Assembly (NCBI RefSeq): GCF_001025195.1
Contig: NZ_AP012325.1
Coordinates: 1,426,001 to 1,490,000, forward strand
Direction: 5' to 3'
DNA: 64,000 nt
Origin: Bifidobacterium catenulatum DSM 16992 = JCM 1194 = LMG 11043
GTDB taxonomy: Bacteria > Actinomycetota > Actinomycetes > Actinomycetales > Bifidobacteriaceae
In this document: positions 38,882-47,496 of the stretch, one piece after another
How positions within the stretch are numbered: position 1 is the stretch's first letter
How the letters are laid out: the number at the start of each line of letters is the position of its first letter
Notes under the pieces: model-generated
The model's database searches: none
The model's input: only the letters and a program-made list of their open reading frames with translations
What the model was told of the DNA's origin: nothing
Position numbers and translations under genes: made by a program

Positions 38882-39163
38882 TTAAATGAGGAAATCAATA
38901 ACAATGAGAATGAAATAAAGAACAATGAATGCCACATCGAAGTAGATGGGACCCATTGGAATAGGGCGGATATATTGGCGTAGCCAGCGCAGCGGCGGTT
39001 CCGTCAGCTGGTAAATGGCGTCGATCAGCGATGCAGCCAACCCCCGTGGACGCCACAACGGAGCCAGCACGGCAACCCAATCGAGAATCATGCGAATGAA
39101 CAGCACCAGAATGTAGGCATTAACCAGAAAGTGGACGATGCTACCAATCAAAGACAGAATCAT
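38882..39163 (-). CDS. YggT family membrane protein
   Basis: A 93-residue protein with two hydrophobic helices (about 2-25 and 70-90) joined by a loop with LAPLWRPRGLAASLIDAIYQLTEPPLRWLRQYI. This loop is the YggT/YlmG signature. Homologues lie between sepF and divIVA in many Gram-positive genomes and affect cell shape or septum placement, biochemistry unknown. ATG 39163 is preferred; a TTG 18 bases upstream also opens the frame. Confidence 0.9.
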   Translation of the reverse strand: MILSLIGSIVHFLVNAYILVLFIRMILDWVAVLAPLWRPRGLAASLIDAIYQLTEPPLRWLRQYIRPIPMGPIYFDVAFIVLYFILIVIDFLI

Positions 39164-39256
39164 GGAGTACCACCATAGCAACAGAACATAACAAAGTCTC
39201 CATCATGGCTGATGGAGACTTTGCACAGTCTGCTTTCGCAATGGCTTTCGTCTACG

Positions 39257-39736
39257 TCAGTCGACGAACAGATCGTGCGACGAGTTATTCGCTTGCGGCT
39301 CTTCGACCTTGATGTTCACCTGGGCTGGGCTCAGCAGGAACACGCGCGGAGTGACACGCTCGATGGAGCCACGCACGCCGAAAACCACGCCTGCGGAAAA
39401 GTCCACAATGCGATACGCAACGGCCTCGGCAACGCCAGTTAGGTTCAGCACCACCGGAACGCCGTCACGAATGGCACGCCCGACCAGCTGCGCGTCCTCA
39501 TAGGACTTCGGGTGAATCGTGGTGATCCGGCTCACCCTTCCTCCTTGGAACGGGTTGGCTTTGGTCTGTTCGCGCGGAACGGACGTCGCGGCAGGCGTCG
39601 AAGCCATCGGGGTCACGGAATGGTCGGAATCGAACGAGGTTGCACTGCTCTCATCCTCCTCGCTGAAATCCTCGTCACCCTCAGCAACGTCGGTCATGCC
39701 CAAATAGGACATCGCGCTTTTCATAAAACCTGCCAT
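39257..39736 (-). CDS. sepF: Cell division protein SepF
   Basis: Membrane-associated FtsZ anchor and bundler; essential where FtsA is absent, as in actinobacteria. The 159-residue protein has an N-terminal amphipathic segment (MAGFMKSAMSYLGM), an acidic Ser-rich linker (about 18-60), and the SepF domain (about 68-150: ITTIHPKSYEDAQLVGRAIRDGVPV, AYRIVDFSAGVVFGV). It follows ftsZ by 30 bases on the same strand. Confidence 0.95.
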   Translation of the reverse strand: MAGFMKSAMSYLGMTDVAEGDEDFSEEDESSATSFDSDHSVTPMASTPAATSVPREQTKANPFQGGRVSRITTIHPKSYEDAQLVGRAIRDGVPVVLNLTGVAEAVAYRIVDFSAGVVFGVRGSIERVTPRVFLLSPAQVNIKVEEPQANNSSHDLFVD

Positions 39737-39766
39737 AAACGATCCTTTCGCGTCTGCGCGTTGCTT

Positions 39767-41008
39767 TTAGCGCAGGAAATCCGGAATATCCAAATCGCCG
39801 GCGTCGCTCGAAGACACCACCTCATGCTCGGTGGTCTGATCGAATGACGGAACGACGGGTTCCGGAGTGGACGGAATATAAGTGGACAGCGGCTGCACCT
39901 TCGGGGCTTCCGGAGTCTGAATGAGCTGAGGCTGAGGCTGAGGCTGAGCCGCCGCTCTCGGAGCCGCGGACAGCGCCGACAGCGGAATCGTGTTTTCCGC
40001 AGACTCGGCCTGCTTCTGGGCCTCGGTCTGAGCCGCCTTCTTGGAGTTGGCGTCAAAGCCTGCGGCGATGACGGTGACACGCACTTCGTCGCCATAGGCG
40101 TCGTCGAGGGAAAGACCCCAAATGATCTGCGCTTCCGGGTGGATGGCCTTGCCCACCAGCTGGGTGGCGGCGGCCGCTTCCTGCAGCTTCAGATCGGACG
40201 GACCTGCGATGTTGATCAAAGCGCCGTGAGCACCCTCGATGCTTTCTTCCAGCAGCGGAGAGCTGATGGCGATTTCGGCGGCCTGGGTAGCGCGATCCTC
40301 GCCCCGAGCGGAACCGATGCCGAACAGTGCGGTGCCCGCTCCACGCAGAATGGCGTTGACGTCGTTGAAGTCGACGTGAATGTACGAATTGGAAGAAATC
40401 AGGTCCGTGATGCCCTGCACGCCTGCCAGCAACGCGGTGTCGGCGGTCTTGAACGCATCGACGATACCAATGGTGCGATCAGAAAGCTCAAGCAGTCGAT
40501 CGTTCGGAATCACGATCAACGCATCGACTTCCTTGCGCAGATTCTCAATGCCAAGTGCTGCGGAAGCCGCACGCTGGGGGCCTTCAAAGCTGAACGGACG
40601 GGTAACCACCGCAATGGTCAACGCACCCTGCTGGTGTGCGGCACGAGCCACGATCGGGCTTGCGCCAGTACCGGTGCCACCACCCTCACCGCAGGTCACG
40701 AACACCATATCGGCGCCCTTGAGCGATTCCTCGATATCAGACTGATGATCCTGCGCGGCCTTGGCGCCCTTCTCCGGGTCAGCACCGGCGCCAAGACCAC
40801 GGCTAGTGGCATCGTTCAAGGAGATCTTGACATCAGCGTCGGAACGCATCAGATCCTTCGCGTCGGTATTGATCGCAATAAATTCAACACTTTGAAGACC
40901 CTCGGCAATCATGCGATTGACGGCATTACCGCCAGCTCCACCAACACCGACAACCTTGATGTTCGTCTTGTCATTGAAATTGTCAGTCTGGGCAATCTCG
41001 CTCACCAT
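39767..41008 (-). CDS. ftsZ: Cell division protein FtsZ
   Basis: Tubulin-like GTPase that forms the Z ring. In 413 residues: GVGGAGGNAVNRM, the tubulin signature GEGGGTGTGASP, and the NDVNAIL and T7-type segments. A variable Pro/Gln-rich linker (about 325-395) leads to the C-terminal tail ending DAGDLDIPDFLR, the conserved SepF/partner-binding peptide. ACAGGAGAC precedes ATG 41008. Confidence 0.98.
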   Translation of the reverse strand: MVSEIAQTDNFNDKTNIKVVGVGGAGGNAVNRMIAEGLQSVEFIAINTDAKDLMRSDADVKISLNDATSRGLGAGADPEKGAKAAQDHQSDIEESLKGADMVFVTCGEGGGTGTGASPIVARAAHQQGALTIAVVTRPFSFEGPQRAASAALGIENLRKEVDALIVIPNDRLLELSDRTIGIVDAFKTADTALLAGVQGITDLISSNSYIHVDFNDVNAILRGAGTALFGIGSARGEDRATQAAEIAISSPLLEESIEGAHGALINIAGPSDLKLQEAAAATQLVGKAIHPEAQIIWGLSLDDAYGDEVRVTVIAAGFDANSKKAAQTEAQKQAESAENTIPLSALSAAPRAAAQPQPQPQLIQTPEAPKVQPLSTYIPSTPEPVVPSFDQTTEHEVVSSSDAGDLDIPDFLR

Positions 41009-41184
41009 AGTCTCCTGTCACTCGCGTTTACGCACAACTTTATCGCAGACGCGCCGTAATACGCGCGCTTTTCGTCGTGTGTAACGACGTTTTTTCACTT
41101 TTTTACTGCTAACGTGTTCATTTCGCCTGAGATGTATCTTCTTTCGGCGCCCCCACACAATTTAACCACATCAGCATGTCATGT

Positions 41185-42414
41185 TCAATAACTGGCATCC
41201 ATAGGATCGTCACCGAACAACGCCTGACGTTCATCGTGCGTCGTTTCCCGTGATTCCAACCACCCGTAAGGCAAATGCACTTTCTTTGCGAAGCGTACGC
41301 GCCCCCTTGGCTTGTCGACCACTCGTTCGGGGAAACGGGTGTCTGGATCCAGCTTGCCTATTTCGGTTCTGACATCCTCAAGATTTTCACATTCCATGAA
41401 CGCGCGACGGGTGGAGCCCCCAACGGGGAATCCCTTGAGATACCACGCGATATGCTTACGCAGATCATGCACGGCCATCTGCTCATCGCCATCATAGAAT
41501 TCAGTCAACAATTCCGCATGACGTTCAACTACACGGCACACGTCTCCCAGCGTAGGGTCGACACGCTTCTCACTGCCAGCGAACGCGTTCTTAATATCGG
41601 CAAACAGCCACGGCCTGCCTTGGCAACCACGGCCGATCGCAACGCCAGCGCAACCGGTTTCGGCAACCATGGCAAGCGCATCGTTCGCACCCCAAATGTC
41701 ACCGTTACCGAACACTGGAATATCAAGCGCCTCGACCAATTCGCCGATTCTGCTCCAGTCGGAATGCCCACCGTAATATTCGGCGGTAGTACGCGCGTGC
41801 AAGGTAACAGCCTTGCAACCTTCCTCCTGCGCGATATGCCCGGCTTCAAGGAACGTCTCATGCTCGTGGTCGATGCCGACACGAATCTTCGCCGTAACGG
41901 GCACATTGGCCGCGTCGCAAACCTTGACTACGCGTTGGATGATCTCGCGGAACAGATCCATCTTCCATGGCAACGCCGAACCGCCGCCGCGTCTGGTCAC
42001 TTTGGGCACGGGACATCCGAAATTCAGGTCGACATGGTCAGCCATGTTTTCATCGATGACGATTTTCGCAGCCTGTTCCACGATTGCTGGATTCACGCCA
42101 TACAGTTGCAGCGAGCGGATATTCTCGCTGGGAGCGAAATGACATAACCGCAATGCTTTGGGATTGCGGGCAACCAACGCGCGCGCGGTAATCATTTCAG
42201 CCACGTACAGACCGTCCGGCCCGTAGCTTTCGCAAATCACGCGGAACGGCCAGTTAGTCACTCCCGCCATAGGCGAAAGAACCACCGGCGTTTCAACATG
42301 CACCGGCCCTAAATCAACAGGCTTAATAATCGGAGGAACCGACGGCCTCACCGCGTCGGTACGCGGGTCGAGCACGTCGGATTCCTCGCAAGCAGTCACA
42401 ATGCTATCTGGCAT
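41185..42414 (-). CDS. tRNA-dihydrouridine synthase (DusB-like)
   Basis: FMN-dependent reductase of uridines in tRNA D-loops. 409 residues: a TIM-barrel with SPMAGVTNWPFR, LQLYGVNPAIVEQAAK, NFGCPVPKVTRRGGGSA (catalytic Cys and RNA contact), VTAKIRVGI, HARTTAEYYGG, and FGNGDIWG for flavin. A C-terminal helical domain follows. No clear ribosome site precedes ATG 42414; it lies 29 bases after glyS and is probably in its transcript. A 176-base gap with a small hairpin (41073-41089) separates it from ftsZ. Confidence 0.92.
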   Translation of the reverse strand: MPDSIVTACEESDVLDPRTDAVRPSVPPIIKPVDLGPVHVETPVVLSPMAGVTNWPFRVICESYGPDGLYVAEMITARALVARNPKALRLCHFAPSENIRSLQLYGVNPAIVEQAAKIVIDENMADHVDLNFGCPVPKVTRRGGGSALPWKMDLFREIIQRVVKVCDAANVPVTAKIRVGIDHEHETFLEAGHIAQEEGCKAVTLHARTTAEYYGGHSDWSRIGELVEALDIPVFGNGDIWGANDALAMVAETGCAGVAIGRGCQGRPWLFADIKNAFAGSEKRVDPTLGDVCRVVERHAELLTEFYDGDEQMAVHDLRKHIAWYLKGFPVGGSTRRAFMECENLEDVRTEIGKLDPDTRFPERVVDKPRGRVRFAKKVHLPYGWLESRETTHDERQALFGDDPMDASY

Positions 42415-42443
42415 AAGAACGCTATGGTAACCAGTAACCAGCT

Positions 42444-43919
42444 TTAGTACAAGCCACCGGCTTCGGCGATTTTAACGGACTCAGGCCAAGCCTCGCCGCC
42501 CATCTCAACCGGTAGCTGCGGATAGCGCACATGCTTCTCGCCAATGCGTGCAGCCACATAATCGGCCACTTTGTCGAGTGCGACGCGCTCCTGCTGCATG
42601 GTGTCACGTTCACGAATGGTGACGGCCTGATCGTCAAGCGTGTCGAAATCGACAGTGATGCACAGCGGGGTGCCGATTTCGTCTTCACGGCGGTAGCGAC
42701 GGCCGATCGCACCGGCTTCGTCGTAGTCGATCATCCAGTCATGCTGACGCAGGTCGGCTGCCAGATCATGTGCCACGGTCTGCAGTTCCGGCTTCTTGCT
42801 CAACGGCAGCACGGCGGCCTTGACCGGAGCCAGGCGAGGATCAAGGCGAAGCACAGTACGCTTGTCGACGCCGCCCTTGGTGTTCGGTGCCTCGTCAACG
42901 TCGTAGGCGTCAACGAGGAAGGCCATGAGAGAGCGGGTCAGGCCTGCGGCCGGCTCGATGACGTACGGCACGTACTTTTCGCCGGTGGCCTGATTGAAGT
43001 AGCTCAGATCCTCGCCGGAGTGCTTGGCATGCGCGGAAAGGTCGAAGTCGGTACGGTTGGCTACGCCTTCGAGTTCGCCCCAATCGGATCCCTGGAAGCC
43101 GAACTTGTATTCAATGTCGACGGTGCGCTTCGAATAGTGAGCCAGCTTCTCCTTCGGATGCTCATAGTGGCGCAGGTTTTCCGGCTTCACGCCAAGATCG
43201 ATGTACCACTGGGTACGTGCATCGATCCAGTACTGGTGCCATTCCTCATCCGTGCCCGGAGCCACGAAGAATTCCATTTCCATCTGTTCGAACTCGCGGG
43301 TACGGAAGATGAAGTTGCCCGGGGTGATTTCATTACGGAAGGACTTACCCATGTTGGCGATGCCGAACGGCGGCTTGGAACGAGAAGAGGTCATCACGTT
43401 CTTGAAGTCCACGAAAATGCCCTGCGCGGTTTCCGGGCGCAGGTAGTGCAGCGAGTTTTCGTCTTCGACCGGTCCGAGGTGGGTACGCAGCATCATGTTG
43501 AAGTCGCGCGGTTCGGTCCAGTTGCCACGGGTGCCACAATCCGGGCACACAATATCTTTAAGACCGTTTTCCGGCAGCTTGTCGCCATGCTTTTCGGCAT
43601 AGGATTCCTCAAGCTTGTCTGCACGGTGGCGCTTGTGGCAGTTGAGGCATTCGATCAGTGGATCGTTGAACACGGACACGTGGCCGGAAGCCACCCACAC
43701 GGCCGGCGGAAGAATGATGGACGTGTCAACGCCCACCACATCGCCACGGGTGACGACCATGGAACGCCACCATTCACGCTTGATATTGTCTTTCAGCGCG
43801 ACGCCGAGCGGACCGTAATCCCACGCGGAACGGGTTCCGCCGTAGATTTCACCGGCGGGAAAAACAAAGCCACGACGCTTGGCGAGGGATACGACTTCAT
43901 CGAGTTTGGATACAGCCAC
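42444..43919 (-). CDS. glyS: Glycyl-tRNA synthetase (single-chain, class II)
   Basis: Charges tRNA-Gly. The 491-residue alpha2-type enzyme has [22 protein letters not shown] near the N-terminus, motif 1 (WWRSMV), a Cys-based zinc site (CLNCHKRHR and CPDCGTRGN), motif 2 ([10 protein letters not shown]), and motif 3 ([14 protein letters not shown]), then an anticodon-binding domain with LPLSKKPE. The ATG at 43919 follows GAAGG. The region upstream may form alternative hairpins. Confidence 0.96.
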   Translation of the reverse strand: MAVSKLDEVVSLAKRRGFVFPAGEIYGGTRSAWDYGPLGVALKDNIKREWWRSMVVTRGDVVGVDTSIILPPAVWVASGHVSVFNDPLIECLNCHKRHRADKLEESYAEKHGDKLPENGLKDIVCPDCGTRGNWTEPRDFNMMLRTHLGPVEDENSLHYLRPETAQGIFVDFKNVMTSSRSKPPFGIANMGKSFRNEITPGNFIFRTREFEQMEMEFFVAPGTDEEWHQYWIDARTQWYIDLGVKPENLRHYEHPKEKLAHYSKRTVDIEYKFGFQGSDWGELEGVANRTDFDLSAHAKHSGEDLSYFNQATGEKYVPYVIEPAAGLTRSLMAFLVDAYDVDEAPNTKGGVDKRTVLRLDPRLAPVKAAVLPLSKKPELQTVAHDLAADLRQHDWMIDYDEAGAIGRRYRREDEIGTPLCITVDFDTLDDQAVTIRERDTMQQERVALDKVADYVAARIGEKHVRYPQLPVEMGGEAWPESVKIAEAGGLY

Positions 43920-44217
43920 AATGCACCTTCTGGTTTGAACGGTTTGGGGTCTTTACAAGCGCAAAGCCTACCTTTACGCGGTGACAGAACGCCACCCGCG
44001 TTACTGTTTCGTGGCGTTCTCGCCTTCAACAGTGTCGTTGTCAAGCAGCAGCGGCCAGATATTGCAGTCAATCATCACGGTTTTCTTATTCAGATTTGCC
44101 TATGAGATTTACGTACGCACCTAATATTTACGAGAACGTGCTGCATTCACCTGATCCCGGAATCGACTGGACCGCTCCAGTGTCAGGGCCTTTGTATAGG
44201 TTGAGTACGTTATGTAC
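43920..44217. other. Intergenic region between divergent glyS and thiM
   Basis: No gene is seen. On the glyS side a stem AGAACGCCAC (43986-43995) with its complement at 44011-44020 competes with a CGCGGGTG/CACCGCG pairing on the minus strand. The rest holds only presumed promoters. The plus side leads into the TPP riboswitch. Confidence 0.5.
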
Positions 44218-44306
44218 ATGCAGGGGGGCTTTCCGACGAAAGTGGAAGCTGAGATAGGCGGATGCCTGACCCTTTGAACCTGTTGGTTAGGACCAACGTA
44301 GGGAGC
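44218..44306 (+). promoter_or_regulatory. TPP riboswitch (THI element) controlling the thi genes
   Basis: Contains the diagnostic conserved blocks GCTGAGAT (44248-44255), GACCCTTTGAACCTG (44268-44282) and the 3' block CAACGTAGGGAG (44294-44305). GGGAG of the last block is also the ribosome site of thiM, ending six bases before its ATG at 44312. Ligand binding would thus close P1 and hide the site, giving translational control; the mechanism is inferred from this overlap. Confidence 0.95.
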
Positions 44307-44311
44307 AGACA

Positions 44312-45181
44312 ATGAGCGATGACTCATTTTCGGCAACGCTGCGCAAACAGATTGTGCAGGCAGTCAACAGAGTACGAGAGACCACGCCTTTGGCGCAGTC
44401 GTTTACCAATTTCGTTACGATGAATCTTGTGGCCAACGCGCAGCTTGCCGCCGGAGGTACTGCCGCCATGAGCTTTCTGCCGGACGATGTAATCGACACT
44501 GCGGAAATCGCCGGATCGAACTACATCAATGTGGGCACGCTGCTGCCGTTCTTCAAAGATGCGCTGCCGGAAATCGCCTACAAACTGCACAAGAACGGCA
44601 AGACGTGGGTGCTAGATCCGGTCGCCGCGGGCATCGGCAAAACCCGTACCGCCATTCTTGAATCGTTCCGCACCTATACGCCAACCATCGTGCGTGGCAA
44701 TGCGAGTGAGATCATCGCACTCGATGCGATGTGGGGCCTTGCTCAAAACGATTCTACCGTTCCCGGCACGCGTCCGGCAGGCGTGGAGGCTGTGGACGAG
44801 GTCGATGCAGCCGTTGATGCGGCCAAGAGGCTGGCCCGCCATCTTGTGAAACGCTCCCCCATCGGCGCTGGTGCGGTGGCTGTTTCCGGTGCGGTTGATT
44901 TGGTGACCGACGGCGAGCATGTGTTCCGTCTGCCAGGCGGCAGCGCGATGATGACGAAGATCACCGGCGCTGGCTGCTCACTTGGCGGCGTGACCGCAAC
45001 ATATTTAGCCGTAGCGGAACCGTTGGTGGCTACGATTTCCGCTTCGCTGCTGTACAACAGAGCTTCCGAAATCGCCGAAGCCAAATCTTCAGGCCCGGGA
45101 TCCTTCCAAGTGGCGCTGCTTGATGCGCTTTGGAACGTCACCGCCGAGGAAGTCGCCGCCTCCGAAATCATCATCGACTAG
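44312..45181 (+). CDS. thiM: Hydroxyethylthiazole kinase
   Basis: Phosphorylates the thiazole moiety of thiamine for salvage. 289 residues with TPLAQSFTNFVTMNLVANA at the N-terminus, the INVGTL segment, VLDPVAAG, IVRGNASEI, and the anion-hole region ITGAGCSLGGV near 220. The family signature is clear; length is slightly longer than usual (about 265). It is the first gene of the TPP-controlled unit. Confidence 0.95.
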   Translation: MSDDSFSATLRKQIVQAVNRVRETTPLAQSFTNFVTMNLVANAQLAAGGTAAMSFLPDDVIDTAEIAGSNYINVGTLLPFFKDALPEIAYKLHKNGKTWVLDPVAAGIGKTRTAILESFRTYTPTIVRGNASEIIALDAMWGLAQNDSTVPGTRPAGVEAVDEVDAAVDAAKRLARHLVKRSPIGAGAVAVSGAVDLVTDGEHVFRLPGGSAMMTKITGAGCSLGGVTATYLAVAEPLVATISASLLYNRASEIAEAKSSGPGSFQVALLDALWNVTAEEVAASEIIID

Positions 45182-45192
45182 ACTTTGCCGCT

Positions 45193-45225
45193 ACTCTGCA
45201 TACCATGCGGCATGTTATGCAGAGT
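45193..45225. terminator. Hairpin between thiM and thiE
   Basis: ACTCTGCATA (45193-45202) and its complement (45216-45225), extended by CATG/CATG inside, form a long stem in the 129-base gap between thiM and thiE. It could attenuate transcription or protect the upstream mRNA. No T-run. Confidence 0.5.
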
Positions 45226-45310
45226 TCGGCAATTGCGTATGCGGAAAAACGGACGAATGCCGGTTTCACATTGTAGGCTTTCCGAACCACTTACCGAGAA
45301 GGGTGATTAT

Positions 45311-46063
45311 ATGGACAATTATTCATATGCATCGATGCGCGATACATTCGATATGAGCGCCTACTTTGTGGTCGGCCCGCAGGATTGCAAGGGACGACCG
45401 ATTACCAGCGTGGTTGAGGACGCGCTGCGCGGGGGCGCAACGTTCATCCAGCTGAGGGCCAAAGATACCGACGCGAAAGATATCACCAGCATGGCACGCG
45501 ATATCGCACAGGTTATCGAACACAACAGCAAATCCGATTCCGTGGCGTTCGTGATCGACGACCGTGTGGACGTAGTCTGGCAAGCACGGCACAAGGGCAT
45601 CAAGGTTGACGGCGTGCATATTGGGCAAACTGATTTGGAACCGCAGGAAGCCCGCGCGCTACTTGGGGAAGATGCCATTGTTGGCTTGTCTGCCGAAACG
45701 GAAAGCTTGGTGAAGCTCATCAACGAGCTACCTGCCGGCTGCATCGACTACATCGGGGCAGGTCCGTTGCATGTGTCCATCACCAAGCCGGAAGCTTCCG
45801 TGGGCGGCAACGACGGTTCCGGACATACGCTCGACGAGGCACAGATCAATGCGATCTGCGATGCGAGCGATTTTCCGGTTGTGGTCGGCGGTGGTGTGAG
45901 CGCCGACGATATGGAGATGCTCGCGCATTCGAAGGCAGCCGGTTGGTTCGTTGTGTCGGCAATCGCCGGCGCAAGCGATCCGGAAGAAGCGACCCGCAAT
46001 ATGGTTTCGCGGTGGAAGGCCGTGCGCGGCGACGCAAAGCACGGGCACGTGCCGCACAAGTAA
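45311..46063 (+). CDS. thiE: Thiamine-phosphate synthase
   Basis: Joins HMP-PP and thiazole phosphate to thiamine phosphate. 250 residues, TIM-barrel: YFVVGPQDC, GGATFIQLRAKD, FVIDDRVDV, GVHIGQTDL, IVGLSAETE, YIGAGPLHVSITK and VVVGGGVSADD are all ThiE elements. ATG 45311 follows GAAGGGTG; the open frame to 45185 has no site. The N-terminus is about 20 residues longer than the typical enzyme. Confidence 0.95.
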   Translation: MDNYSYASMRDTFDMSAYFVVGPQDCKGRPITSVVEDALRGGATFIQLRAKDTDAKDITSMARDIAQVIEHNSKSDSVAFVIDDRVDVVWQARHKGIKVDGVHIGQTDLEPQEARALLGEDAIVGLSAETESLVKLINELPAGCIDYIGAGPLHVSITKPEASVGGNDGSGHTLDEAQINAICDASDFPVVVGGGVSADDMEMLAHSKAAGWFVVSAIAGASDPEEATRNMVSRWKAVRGDAKHGHVPHK

Positions 46064-46131
46064 GAATCACGGATCACGAGTATTTCAAAACTTCAGATCA
46101 TAAGTAAGCAAGAGCAAGTAAGGAGTCATTC

Positions 46132-46974
46132 ATGACCAGCACATTGCCACCGGTATTGAGCATCGCGGGATCGGATTCCTCCGGCGGCGCCGGTATCCAG
46201 GCGGACTTGAAAACCATGCTTGCCAATGGCGTATTCGGCATGACCGCCATTGCGGCGCTGACCGCGCAGAACACCACAGGCGTGACGATGGTTACGAACA
46301 CGCCTGTGGAAATGCTGGCCGCGCAGATCGACGCCGTGTTCGACGATATTCCGCCGGTCGCGGTGAAGATCGGCATGGTGTCGAGCGTTGAGCTCATCAA
46401 TGTGATTGCCGACCGTTTGACCGCTCATGATGCCGAAAATATTGTGCTTGATCCAGTGATGGTGGCAACGTCCGGTGCGAAGCTCATCGAAGATGACGCG
46501 ATCGCCGCATTGACTTCCAAGCTGTTCCCGCTCGCCACCGTAATCACACCAAACATGCCGGAAACCCAAGCATTGTGTGAGCTGGCTGTTGAGCAGGGCG
46601 CCGATGCGATCGACTATGAGAATGGCGAAAGCATCTCCAGCGAAAACGACATGGTGACGGCAGGCCATCTGCTTGCCGGCCATTTCGGCTGTGCGGTGCT
46701 CGTCACTGGCGGCCATGGTACGCAGGACGCCAGTGATGTGCTCGTCGAACCGAGCGGCAAAGTCACTTGGTTCCGCGCGCGCCGCATCGACAATCCGAAC
46801 ACGCATGGCACCGGATGCACGCTGTCGTCGGCGATCGCATCACACCTGGCACTCGGCGAAACGTTGCCGGAAGCCGTCAATAGTGCCAAACTGTATCTGA
46901 CGGGCGCTTTGGAGGCACAGCTTGACCTCGGACACGGATCCGGACCGATGGACCACGCTTGGAAATGGCGCTGA
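46132..46974 (+). CDS. thiD: Hydroxymethylpyrimidine / HMP-phosphate kinase
   Basis: Ribokinase-like kinase that makes HMP-PP. In 280 residues: VLSIAGSDSSGGAGIQADLKTM at the start, GVFGMTAIAALTAQNT, VLDPVMVATSG, ITPNMPETQAL, and the anion hole NPNTHGTGCTLSSAIAS near the C-terminus. It follows thiE by 68 bases. The AAGGAG 10 bases upstream supports ATG 46132. Confidence 0.96.
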   Translation: MTSTLPPVLSIAGSDSSGGAGIQADLKTMLANGVFGMTAIAALTAQNTTGVTMVTNTPVEMLAAQIDAVFDDIPPVAVKIGMVSSVELINVIADRLTAHDAENIVLDPVMVATSGAKLIEDDAIAALTSKLFPLATVITPNMPETQALCELAVEQGADAIDYENGESISSENDMVTAGHLLAGHFGCAVLVTGGHGTQDASDVLVEPSGKVTWFRARRIDNPNTHGTGCTLSSAIASHLALGETLPEAVNSAKLYLTGALEAQLDLGHGSGPMDHAWKWR

Positions 46975-47033
46975 TCGCCGCTCAACAATCCAAGCCATAT
47001 CAAGCCGATAGGAACGCAACGAAAGGAATGCAC

Positions 47034-47399
47034 ATGACCCTTGATCGCAATGCGGAAAAGCAGGAAGTGCCGATCAACCCGGAAACCGGCAAACCGTATA
47101 TCAACACGCTTGCTGCGGTCGCCATCTCTCCCGCTGGAGCAAGTCCTGAAAAGTCCACGTACGTAGCGCAAGCAGTCGACGTGATCCGCCAATCCGGACT
47201 GCCGAGCGAAACCAACGCCATGTTCACCAATATTGAAGGCGACATTGACGACGTGCTCAAGGTGATTCGCGACGCCACCATGAAACTCGCCGGTCAGGGC
47301 TATCGCACCGACGTGGTGATCCGTCTCGACATTCGTCCCGGTTTCGAAGGCCAAATCCACGCCAAGCAGGCGCTTGTGGACGAAATCCTGTCGGAATAA
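47034..47399 (+). CDS. Thiamine-binding MTH1187/YkoF-type small protein
   Basis: A 121-residue protein with the fold features of the MTH1187/YkoF family: TLAAVAISPAG at about 22-32, YVAQAVDVIRQSGLPSETNAMFTNIEGD, and the amphipathic ending VVIRLDIRPG and on. YkoF-type proteins bind thiamine or HMP in the cytoplasm. Start 47034 follows AAAGGA. It is 59 bases after thiD and probably closes the thi operon; a hairpin with T-run follows. Exact ligand inferred from context. Confidence 0.82.
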   Translation: MTLDRNAEKQEVPINPETGKPYINTLAAVAISPAGASPEKSTYVAQAVDVIRQSGLPSETNAMFTNIEGDIDDVLKVIRDATMKLAGQGYRTDVVIRLDIRPGFEGQIHAKQALVDEILSE

Positions 47400-47437
47400 A
47401 TCCGGGATGGACCAATAGAGTATCGAGTAACAAAAAA

Positions 47438-47470
47438 GCGCGCTATTTACAAAAATAGTGCGCCTTTCTT
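47438..47470 (+). terminator. Terminator at the end of the thi operon
   Basis: GCGCGCTATT (47438-47447) and AATAGTGCGC (47454-47463) form a 10-bp stem with one G-T pair followed by CTTTCTT. It stands right in front of the regulator gene, whose -10 is only about 20 bases further on. Confidence 0.8.
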
Positions 47471-47481
47471 ATTGATTTAGG

Positions 47482-47487
47482 TATAGT
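47482..47487 (+). promoter_or_regulatory. Putative -10 element for a leaderless regulator transcript
   Basis: TATAGT ends nine bases before the ATG at 47497 and there is no ribosome site between. A start of transcription about seven bases downstream would fall at or next to the ATG, giving a leaderless mRNA. Confidence 0.5.
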
Positions 47488-47496
47488 GTAACGGCT

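Noticed and set aside
41073..41095. Terminator CGTCG/CGACG followed by T6 on the plus strand
   Set aside because: No plus-strand gene ends here; the T-run is on the wrong strand for dusB, so I do not call it a terminator.
42531..44105. A 524-codon open frame opposite glyS
   Set aside because: Antisense artefact; the aminoacyl-tRNA synthetase motifs are on the minus strand.
44121..44336. A 71-codon minus-strand frame over the TPP riboswitch
   Set aside because: It lies across the riboswitch and the thiM start and has no recognisable features.
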